Shown here piece after piece: positions 1 through 5,268 of a stretch of DNA of 5,268 bases; position 1 is the stretch's first letter, and each line of letters starts with the position of its first letter. The DNA comes from Phycisphaerae bacterium (GTDB taxonomy: Bacteria; Planctomycetota; Phycisphaerae; JAJVII01), in assembly GCA_028706835.1 (NCBI GenBank), contig JAQTVL010000346.1, positions 1 to 5,268 of the forward strand, written 5' to 3'. The notes below the pieces were generated by a model, which saw only the letters and a list, made by a program, of their open reading frames with translations, did not search any database and was not told the DNA's origin. Position numbers and translations under genes: made by a program.

Positions 1-165
1 AAAGCTGCCGACCCAGGTCTCGCCCTCGCCGTACCCGGAGGCGTCAGGCGTCGCATTGCTGTAGAAGTCCACCGTGAAAGGCGTGTTGGGCGCCATCTGG
101 ACCTGCCAGTGTCCCCACACACTCGTCGTGCCGGGCTCCGCCAACAGGCCTAGCAGCACGGGCAA
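1..165 (-). other. Start of the beta-rich module that follows CSLREA beta-helices (truncated)
   Basis: Residues 1702-1756. The helix ends in a GIDIGDDD...GPNAHLGLPVL stretch, matching the common GIDLG...GxNxLQNFPVL exit of such helices. Then come SVWGHWQVQMAPNTPFTVDFYSNATPDASGYGEGETWVGS. The FTVDFYSN...DxSGYGEGxTxxG pattern is seen repeatedly after this kind of beta-helix in bacterial surface proteins and is likely a small beta-sandwich. It is cut by base 1, so what follows it (further modules, sorting signal or stop codon) is unknown. Confidence 0.75.
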
Positions 166-3100
166 GCCGAGGTGAGCGTTCGGACCGTGGCCATCCTGCG
201 CCGCGAGGTCGTGAATCTCAGGAAGATCATCATCGCCGATGTCGATGCCCTGGCCACCGTTATCATGGATGGAGTTGCCGCGGATCGAGTTGCCTGTCGT
301 ATCCGTCCCGGCGACACTTATCCCGTCACCCGTGTTGTGCAAGATCGTGTTGCCTTCGGACTCGTCGCCGATTCCATCTCCATCTCGTCCGATGATGTTG
401 TCGTGAGCGCCGCCGGAGATTGCGATACCGTACGTGTTGCCAGACGATTCCGGATCGCCCTCGATCGTGTTTCCCTGAACCCGCGTTCCCGTCGCGCCTG
501 ACGCAAGGACAACCCCGGCCCCGCAATCCGAGATCTGGTTCGCTAGAATGATGGCTCGGGTGGAATGGTCCGCTACTGTGATTGCGGTCTCATTGTTCGT
601 CAACACGACATCCATGACCATGTTGTAGTCGGATGCACCGCCGGTTACAGCGATACCGTTAGTCGTGTTCTTGATGGTGCCGCCGTCGATCGTATTCGCG
701 GGCGAACCGTCAATCCGCACACCCGTCCCATTGCGTGTTGGGGACTGGGGATTCTCAGCATTGTCGACGTCTACGTCAGTGACCGTATTGTTCTCGGACC
801 CGGCCGCGGCTCCCGTGCCGGCCGTTATGTCCAGCCCGATTGCGTTGCGATACAGGTGGGCTGTTTGGATGGGGTTGCCGCTGGCGCCCACCAGCCGGAT
901 TCCTGTTTGGCTGTCCGTGATCACGGCGTCGGAGATCGTGTTGTCGCCAGAGCCCTCCAGAAGGATTCCAACCTGTCGCCCAGATACCTTCGCGTGGCTG
1001 ATGGTGATACCAGAGCATCCTTGGACGGAGATTCCGATCGTCGCGGGGTTGCTGGCCAAAACAAGGTTGCTGAGGGTATTGCCGCCCGCGGTGGTCAGTA
1101 GAGTCCCCGACGTTGAGGCAAAACCCAGCGTATCGATTGTCGAGCCGCCGGCGCTGATCGTGAGAAGGCCACCGGCCAGCGTGACCAGCGGCGGCTCACC
1201 CTCTCCGCCAGGCAGGCCATGGATATTCGCCGGATCCGTGACAATCAGGCCGCTCGTGCTGATCGTCGCACCCGACCCGAAGACCGCCGGGTCGAAGTAT
1301 ATGTCCTGAATGCCAGGCGTTGCGTTGGCCCACGTGATGGCGGCCCGAAGGGTGCATTCCGAATTGCCGTTCACAGTGTTGCCCGTGAATGCGGTGCCGT
1401 CGGAATCGTCAACGTCCTCCCAGTCCCCTGTCGAGTTGACCGTCATGCTCGTCAGTTGCGGGAGTTGCACCGGGGTCGAGTTGGCGTAGTCGGAGCAGAT
1501 CGGCTGTGTGCCGCGATAGGCCCGCACACGGTAGGCGTAGGTTTGGCCTGGAGCCAGACCCGTGTCTGAATACGTCGCGACGTTGGCGCCGACCGACGCG
1601 ACCTGGGCAAACGCACCGCCGTTCTTGCTCCGCTCAACCAGATAGCCGTCCTCGTAATTGGAGTTGTCCGTCCAGGACAAATCTATCCGCCGTTGCCCCG
1701 ACACAGCCGCAGCCGACAGTCCCGTCGGGCCACACAACTGAGTCGCAGCACCGGCCACGGCATCGTGGCCGTGGCCCTCGCCCACCAGGTGCAGGCGGTA
1801 GATGTAATAGGTTCCGGGGTCCAGCGACTGGTCAGTATATGTCTGTGGACCGGAAGCATCGATATCGGAGGCAAGGGTCGCATACGTCGTGAAGTAGCCG
1901 CTTGTGGAACGTTCCAGCGAATACTCGCCGGTCGCGTCCAGCCCGCTCCACGACAACGACACCGATGTCTCGGACCCGGAACTTGCCCCCAGGAAGCCGT
2001 GCCTCGGATAATACCAGATGGTCGCCGCCCCTGATTCAACGTCGGTAACCTGGCTTCGAGCCACCAGCGCCCAGCTATGCTGCTGCTCAGAATCAAACCC
2101 GCTCGGCTGAAATGCGTAAGAGCCTTGAGCGCCTGCGGCCGTTGTTCCCTGGTCCTGCCCATCAACGACCATCGTGGCCGCATGACTGGAATTGTTGATC
2201 CAGCGCAGCGTGACCGTCTCCCCATCGCGCGTCACTTCCAGCGGCGTTGGCGGTGCGACAGCCGTTGTTCCGACCACGAACGCGTTTGGATCGATGTCGG
2301 ACGGCTGGCTGTCCGTGCCGATAGTGACGACACGATAGCGGTACGAGGTGTCATCCGTGAGGCCCTGAGTGGGGGTATCGTCCGTAAGGCCAAAATCAGT
2401 AAAGTTCACCGTCGTTCCAGAGTATGGTTTCCCGATCACTCCTGCGGAGTCCCAGGTCGCCCCGCCATCAACAGACCTTTCGACCCGAAAGCTGGAGCAC
2501 TCACCAATCATCTCCCAAGCCAGCGATACAGAGTCGAAGCCCGTCTCGACCTCAGGCGAAAGCGTCGGCTGGACCGGTGGAATCGTGACCGGGGGAGCGA
2601 GGACTTGACCTGAGTGCGCGAGGATTCCCCCATCAGGACCGAGGACGACGGCGTCAACTCGGCAGAAGAATGTGCCGCCGGGCATCAAGGACGCCAGACG
2701 GAGATAGGGATATGAATCGCTCCGCACGGTCGGTCCCACAATGTCCGATGTCTCGTTGTGCCACCCTTGGATGTCCACGGCGAAGGAGACGTTCCGTAAT
2801 CCCGAATACGTCCAAGTAACGTCGATGCGCTGGTCTTCCCCGTTCCATACTGCATCTACGACGGGGGCAGACCACGGTGTTGTGACAGTCACCGCCCCGG
2901 CTGGCGTATTGAACGCGCTGTCGAGCCTTTCAACCGTAACGGAATAGGTGATTCCACAACCTTCCGGCGCCTCCGCGTCGATGTAAGTATACAGATCCCC
3001 GCTATGAGACACGTTCTCGGCGTCTTCGTCGAGAATGACGGGGGTCTCGCCATCGGCGGCGCGAGTCACCGTGATGTGCGCGGCGTCCTTCGCCGTCCAG

Positions 3101-5268
3101 GTCAACGTTACAGTGTTCGGCCCCTGAACAACCGCCGTCGGTGTAACGTCATCGTATGGCGTTATGACGGTTACAGGGTCGCCGTAGGGGGAACGCATCG
3201 TCCCATCGTCGCTCGTCACAAACCCGCGATAGGCGTTCGTGGAATGTTCGGAGACGGTGTCGAAATAGAAGCCGGGGGCTGTTTCCACGCCAGGGAATGC
3301 CATCCAACTGCTCGTCTCGGAATCGTACTTCTCCAGGATGGTCCCTGCTGGCGCCGAGATGGCGACCTCGGTCGCCGAAGCTGCCACAGCCGTCAGGGTC
3401 GGTGCGGCCAGAGCCATTACCTCTGTTTCACTGTAAGCCGATGTGGACGTCATGGTTACGCCGTTGACTGTCTCGCTGTGAATGGCTGCGACCCGATAGT
3501 ACCAAGCCACGCCAGGCGCGACCATGCCAGTAAACGAATGCCCATCCGGGTTCGGCGAGAATTGGACGGGCGAGTCAAAGGTGGCGGTGTCGGATTTCTC
3601 GATGATGAAATCCGTTAGGCCGACCGGCGCCGACCACCACGACAATTCCAGGGGAACCAGCCCATCCTGATTCGGCGAGGTTCCGTCCTGGGTAGCTGCC
3701 ACGGCGCCCGGCGAGGAGAGCACACACGCTTGTGCGACAGCACTGTAAGTTGAGTAGTTTGAGTCGCCCGTGGCATGGACCCTGTACCAGTAGTAGGCGA
3801 TCCCGTCGGAGGAGTCCGGAACCACTCCGGTGTCAGTGAATGGACTGCCGGGACTGACCGTCCCGATGCCCGCAAATCCGTCGTCGGGGGCGCGGGATCG
3901 CAGCACCATCACGTCGGTGGCCTGCGACGCCACGCTCAGATCGAGTTCAACGCTGTGTCCCGTCACCGTGGCCGCTGTCACTCGGGCGCTGCTGGTTACT
4001 GTAACAGTGAACGTCCGTTGCGTCACATGGTCGTCCGAACTGCCCAATATGCCGTCTAGGCCGGCGTCGCTGACGCTCACGGTGATGTCTGCCGTGCCGA
4101 TCGCATCCGGTAGAGCGGCGAACGACAGCGAGCCCGTGGTATTCTGCCACGTGTAATCAACTGTCGGATCGGGAATCAGATCGGTGTTGCCGCTGATCGC
4201 CGTCACCAGGAAGGGCTGCGACTCGCCGAAACCCGCGGTAAGACCGGACAGGCTGATTGTCTGCAGCCCTGCATTCTCGTCGAACGCATCAGGGGCACTG
4301 ATGGCGTCGATCGTGGGGGCATCGTCTGCGGGCGACACCGTGATGGTAAACGTCTGCGGGTTGGAGGTGTCAACACCGCCGTTGGCCGTCCCGCCGTCAT
4401 CGTGGGCCACCACCGTAATGGTAGCCGAGCCGTTGGCATTGGCCGCGGGCGTATAGGTCAGTGTTCCGTCCGACAAGATCGCAGGAGCGGTCGAGAACAG
4501 AGTTGAATTCGTATTCCCCGTCACCTCGAAGTTCAGAGTCTGGCTCGACTCGTTGGCTGGGCCAACCGACAGGCCCGTTGCCCAGTTCGCCACCGTCTGC
4601 GCACCGGCATCCTCGTTGACGGTCTGATCGCTGCCCTTGGCGAACGACGGAGCGTCGTTGACCGCGTTGACGGTAATGGTGAACGTCTGCGGGTCGGAAG
4701 TGTCTACACCGCCGTTGGCCGTCCCGCCGCCATCGTGGGCCACCACCGTAATGGTCGCCGAGCCGTTGGCATTGCCGGCGGGTGTGTAGGTCAACGTCCC
4801 CGTTGAGGAGATCGCCGGGGCCACGGAAAACAGGTCCGGGTTCGTGTTGTCGGCCACCTGAAAGTTCAGTGTTTGGCTCGACTCACTGGCTGGGCCGACC
4901 GACAGGCCCGTCGCCCAGTTCGCCACCGTCTGCGCCCCGGCATCCTCGTTGACCGTCTGATCGTCGCCCTTGGTGAACGACGGAGCGTCGTTGACCGCGT
5001 TGACCGTGATGGTGAACGTCTGCGGGCCGGAGGCGTCAACGCCGCCGTTGGCCGTCCCGCCGCCATCGTGGGCCACCACCGTAATGGTCGCCGAGCCGTT
5101 GGCATTGCCGGCGGGTGTGTACGTCAGCGTCCCGTCCGACGAGATTGCAGGAGCGATCGAGAACAGGCCTGGGTTCGTGTTGTCGGTCACCTGAAAACTC
5201 AGCGTCTGGCTCGACTCGTTGGCTGGGCCAACCGACAAGCCGGTTGCCCAGTTCGCCACCGTCTGCGC
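1..5268 (-). CDS. Giant modular extracellular protein (Ig/cadherin-like repeats, FN3 array, CSLREA beta-helix), partial at both ends
   Basis: Reading the minus strand from base 5268 gives 1756 codons with no stop and no frame change. The familiar sequence at both ends (AQTVANWA at the start, GYGEGETW near the end) lies in the same frame, so there is no net frameshift. In order it holds four VNDAP-type Ig/cadherin-like repeats, about nine FN3 or FN3-like modules, a CSLREA segment, a right-handed beta-helix and the start of a further beta-rich module. Composition is typical of exported bacterial surface proteins: rich in Thr, Ser, Gly, Ala, Val and Asp, with only about nine cysteines and no hydrophobic membrane segment. 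Neither terminus is present, so the signal peptide, secretion route and anchor are unknown, as are operon partners and regulation. Likely role (inference): adhesion or carbohydrate contact at the cell surface. No enzymatic function can be assigned. The exact molecular role is open, but the coding call itself is very secure. Confidence 0.96.
166..1254 (-). other. Right-handed parallel beta-helix (pectate-lyase-like fold)
   Basis: Residues 1339-1701. Repeated rungs of about 20-25 residues carry alternating hydrophobic strands and Asn/Gly turns: NTLSNLVLAS, GITISHAKVSG, GILLEGSGDNTISDAVI, GIRLVGASGN, NTVTDVDVDN, GVRIDGSPANTIDGGTI, GIAVTGGASDYN, NTIEG, GIAISGGAHDNIIG, EGNTILHNTGDGISVAG, NSIRGNSIHDNGGQGIDIG. 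The NxIGxxxxGNxI pattern at residues 1624-1643 is characteristic of the family. The fold is shared by polysaccharide lyases, glycoside hydrolases, epimerases and non-enzymatic adhesins. I see no convincing catalytic set, so an adhesin or glycan-binding role is as likely as an enzyme. An acidic loop, DGDGIGDE (residues 1629-1636), could bind calcium. Confidence 0.85.
1255..1455 (-). other. CSLREA-type segment leading into a beta-helix
   Basis: Residues 1272-1338. The pattern is MTVNSTGDWEDVDDSDG, GNTVNGNSE, then CTLRAAITWANA (CTLRAAI at bases 1336-1356, residues 1305-1311) and DIYFDPAVFG. This matches the CSLREA domain known from bacterial secreted proteins, where a TVNSTxD opening, an acidic stretch and a Cys-(S/T)-Leu-Arg-(E/A)-Ala motif precede a parallel beta-helix and form its N-terminal cap. 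In most proteins I know of with this element it lies near the mature N-terminus; here more than 1270 residues precede it. Confidence 0.85.
1456..1734 (-). other. FN3 module 9 (canonical bacterial type)
   Basis: Residues 1179-1271. This is the clearest FN3 copy: CGPTGLSAAAVSG, RIDLSWTDNSNYEDGYLVER, SKNGGAFAQVA, TYSDTGLAPGQTYAYRVRAY, then SDYANSTPVQLP. The WTDNS...EDGYLVERS...TYSDTGLxPGxTYxYRV pattern is widespread in secreted bacterial multidomain proteins. It ends immediately before the CSLREA segment, with only a short PQLTS linker. Confidence 0.9.
1735..1995 (-). other. FN3 module 8 with Gly/His-rich loop
   Basis: Residues 1092-1178. Visible features are VSLSWSGLD, EYSLERSTSGYF, TYTDQSLDPGTYYIYRLHLVG, then GEGHGHDAVAGAA before the last strand. 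The FN3 assignment is firm from the Trp, the LERS strand and the DPGTYYIYRL strand. The Gly/His loop between strands F and G is unusual; the codons for it contain a perfect 9-bp inverted repeat (1753-1761 and 1768-1776), most simply a by-product of GGC/CAC/GCC codon runs. Confidence 0.82.
1996..2256 (-). other. FN3-like module 7
   Basis: Residues 1005-1091. It opens with PPTPLEVTRDG and VTLRWINNSS (B strand with core Trp), continues through ATMVVDGQDQG and a Gly/Ser/Gln-rich stretch, and ends in SWALVARSQ and ATIWYYPRHG. The F strand has SWALVA instead of the usual YxYRV, so the assignment rests mainly on its size and on its position between two clear FN3 modules. Confidence 0.6.
2257..2574 (-). 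other. FN3 module 6 with internal nine-residue duplication
   Basis: Residues 899-1004. A textbook FN3 pattern: VSLAWEMIG, SSFRVERSVDGGATW, VNFTDFGL, SYRYRVVTIG. At 106 residues it is long, and the excess is explained by a repeat of GLTDDT separated by PTQ (bases 2347-2391). Removing nine residues restores the usual spacing between the FTDxGL turn and the YRYRV strand. It follows a Pro-rich linker (TIPPVQPTLSPE) that separates it from module 5. Confidence 0.85.
2347..2391 (-). repeat. 27-bp-period micro-duplication encoding GLTDDT twice
   Basis: Bases 2374-2391 and 2347-2364 each encode GLTDDT, with nine bases (PTQ) between them. The two 18-base copies differ at three positions, all third codon positions and all silent. 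The protein repeat is therefore exact while the DNA copies have drifted. Confidence 0.85.
2575..3408 (-). other. FN3-like modules 3 to 5 (weak matches)
   Basis: Residues 621-898. Three successive beta-rich segments of 84, 94 and 100 residues end in VTVITP, VTVTTP and VTIPP respectively; these proline-ended strands look like domain junctions. Module 3 has TILEKYD and NAYRGFVTSDDG. Module 4 has VTLTWTAKD and CGITYSVTVERL. Module 5 has IDVTWTYSG and GGTFFCRVDAVV. They lack the full Tyr-rich F-strand motif of the neighbouring FN3 modules, so an Ig-like fold is an alternative. Their boundaries are approximate. Confidence 0.6.
3409..3720 (-). other. FN3 module 2
   Basis: Residues 517-620. Visible features are LELSWWSAP (B strand with core Trp), TDFIIEKSDTATF (C strand), HSFTGMVAPGVAWYYRVAAI (the turn and Tyr-rich F strand), then an extended SETVNGVTMTSTSAYSE loop leading into the final strand. 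The extended loop before the last strand makes it longer (104 residues) than a typical bacterial FN3 of about 85-95. Confidence 0.8.
3721..3984 (-). other. FN3-like module 1
   Basis: Residues 429-516. It follows directly after the last Ig-like repeat. Visible features are VELDLSV (B strand, without the usual Trp), DVMVLRSRAP (C strand), the FTDTGVV turn and AYYWYRVHATG (F strand), followed by YSTYS and QACVL as the G strand. The missing core Trp makes it atypical, but strand order and spacing fit FN3. Confidence 0.72.
3985..4329 (-). repeat. Divergent terminal Ig/cadherin-like repeat, unit 4
   Basis: Residues 314-428 (115 residues). It keeps the frame of the family, DDAPTID at the start, DENAGLQTISL in place of NEDAGAQTV, TGSLSF for TLTYTP, TADITVSVSD for SATITVVAHD and RTFTVTVT at the end, but most other residues differ from units 1-3. 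It probably has the same beta-sandwich fold. As the edge copy of a tandem array it appears to have escaped the homogenisation seen in the inner copies, and it joins directly to the FN3 region. Confidence 0.8.
4330..4662 (-). repeat. VNDAP repeat unit 3 (complete, 111 residues)
   Basis: Residues 203-313, from VNDAPSFAKG to QTFTITVSP. It aligns without gaps to units 1 and 2 but is more diverged: over the 91 residues shared with unit 1, a hand count gives 13 differences, among them NTNST for NTNPG and TPAANANG for TPAGNANG. The exit sequence VSPADDAP replaces VNAVNDAP, marking the transition to the divergent last unit. Confidence 0.9.
4663..4995 (-). repeat. VNDAP repeat unit 2 (complete, 111 residues)
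   Basis: Residues 92-202, from VNDAPSFTKG to QTFTITVNA. This is a full-length unit with the usual landmarks: NEDAGAQTVANWATG, SESSQTLNF, NTNPDLFS, TLTYTPAGNANG and AHDGGGTANGG. It contains one side of the 80-bp perfect match to unit 1 (bases 4709-4788). Its bases differ from unit 1 mainly in the NTNP/LFS segment and the loop before QTFTITV, the positions that usually vary between neighbouring copies. Confidence 0.92.
4996..5268 (-). repeat. VNDAP repeat unit 1 (N-terminally truncated by window edge)
   Basis: Residues 1-91. It begins mid-unit at AQTVANWATG and runs to QTFTITVNA, lacking the first 20 residues (VNDAP to NEDAG), which should lie beyond base 5268. Over a full 111-residue period starting here, a hand count finds 10 amino-acid differences from the next period. 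Bases 5042-5121 match bases 4709-4788 exactly (80 bp), covering the codons for the TPAGNANGSATITVV and GGGTANGG stretch. Confidence 0.9.

Larger units (their letters stand above)
1456..3984 (-). other. Array of about nine fibronectin type III or FN3-like domains
   Basis: Residues 429-1271. Proposed modules by residue: 1, 429-516; 2, 517-620; 3, 621-704; 4, 705-798; 5, 799-898; 6, 899-1004; 7, 1005-1091; 8, 1092-1178; 9, 1179-1271. FN3 hallmarks seen are a core Trp in the B strand (LSWW, LTWT, VTWTY, LAWE, LRWI, LSWS, LSWT), an ERS/EKS-type C strand (IIEKSD, FRVERS, YSLERS, YLVERS), and a Tyr-rich F strand (YYWYRV, WYYRVA, YRYRVV, YIYRLH, YAYRVR). Modules 1, 2, 6, 8 and 9 are clear. Modules 3, 4, 5 and 7 lack part of this pattern and are called from size, spacing and alternating beta-strand character. 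In bacterial extracellular proteins such domains act as spacers or carbohydrate-contact modules. Unlike the VNDAP repeats, no two modules are close relatives at the DNA level. Confidence 0.82.
3985..5268 (-). repeat. Tandem array of 333-bp Ig/cadherin-like (VNDAP) repeats
   Basis: Four consecutive units are visible, the first cut by the window edge. The GAQT site of successive units lies at about 5268, 4935, 4602 and 4266, giving periods of 333, 333 and 336 bp (111, 111 and 112 codons). Each unit starts at VNDAP or its equivalent, continues through QTVNEDAG, TLTYTPA and NGSATITVVAHD, and ends in QTFTITV. Known bacterial repeats of this kind form beta-sandwich domains strung along very large surface proteins, often in calcium-dependent rods. 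The array probably continues beyond base 5268, so its copy number cannot be stated. Confidence 0.92.

Noticed and set aside
172..1101. Plus-strand open frames at 172-501 and 565-1101, and similar ones at 1219-1569, 2077-2613, 3004-3618 and 3775-4059
   Set aside because: All lie in the frame exactly antisense to the giant gene. Plus-strand stops there would need minus-strand CTA, TTA or TCA codons, which are rare in this G+C-rich gene, so the antisense frame is open by default. The translations are Arg/Val/Asp-rich with no recognisable domain.
166..1254. Assignment of the beta-helix as a specific pectate lyase or other named enzyme
   Set aside because: The fold is clear, but I could not identify a catalytic residue set. 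Many beta-helices with these rungs are non-enzymatic, so naming a reaction would be a guess.
1683..2225. Minus-strand 180-codon open frame
   Set aside because: It is in a different minus-strand frame from the long coding frame and covers FN3 modules 7 and 8. Its translation is Arg/Pro-rich and low in complexity, as expected of an out-of-frame reading, while the main frame gives clear FN3 motifs over the same bases.
2477..2491. Inverted repeat with a 6-bp stem and 3-base loop, considered as a terminator
   Set aside because: The stem is short, there is no T-run on either strand, and it lies in the middle of an FN3 module.
4203..5105. Near-identical short minus-strand frames starting MPTA at 4203-4439 and 4866-5105, and similar plus-strand frames at 4184-4456 and 4970-5194
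   Set aside because: They look like a duplicated small gene, but they resemble one another only because they are alternative readings of the 333-bp repeat. The main frame explains the similarity.
4330..5268. Regular tandem repeats considered as a CRISPR array or non-coding satellite
   Set aside because: The unit is 333 bp with no alternating spacer structure, the period is a multiple of three, and every copy translates in frame to an Ig/cadherin-like domain.

Overview
The whole 5268-base window is one uninterrupted minus-strand reading frame of exactly 1756 codons. It enters at base 5268 and leaves at base 1, with no start codon context, stop codon, signal peptide or C-terminal anchor inside the window. 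It is therefore an internal slice of a giant, modular, almost certainly secreted or cell-surface protein. Because it lacks both ends, an ATG-to-stop ORF search misses it and reports only short shadow frames.

Layout in protein order (residue 1 = bases 5266-5268). Residues 1-428 (bases 3985-5268) are four tandem Ig/cadherin-like repeats of the VNDAP type; the unit is 333 bp and the first copies are nearly identical. Residues 429-1271 (bases 1456-3984) are about nine fibronectin type III (FN3) or FN3-like modules of 84-106 residues. They are highly diverged from one another, and one carries a nine-residue internal duplication. Residues 1272-1338 (bases 1255-1455) are a CSLREA-type segment with the motif CTLRAAI. 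Residues 1339-1701 (bases 166-1254) are a right-handed parallel beta-helix rich in Asn/Gly/Ile rungs. Residues 1702-1756 (bases 1-165) begin the beta-sandwich-like module that normally follows such helices.

The organism cannot be named. G+C-rich coding DNA (about 60% by eye), the scarcity of CTA/TTA/TCA codons, and this mix of VNDAP repeats, FN3 and a CSLREA beta-helix suit a free-living bacterium with very large surface proteins, such as a planctomycete or a related environmental lineage. That is inference from domain habits, not from a phylogenetic marker.

The parts read as a long extracellular stalk (Ig-like repeats and FN3) presenting a beta-helix that could bind or process a glycan or act as an adhesin. 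No catalytic residues could be assigned. I saw no tRNA, rRNA, CRISPR array, mobile element, promoter or terminator; every base is accounted for by the coding frame. I found no evidence of a new multi-gene system. The points worth a second look are the size and openness of the frame, the homogenised repeat, the FN3 micro-duplication and the internal position of the CSLREA/beta-helix unit.
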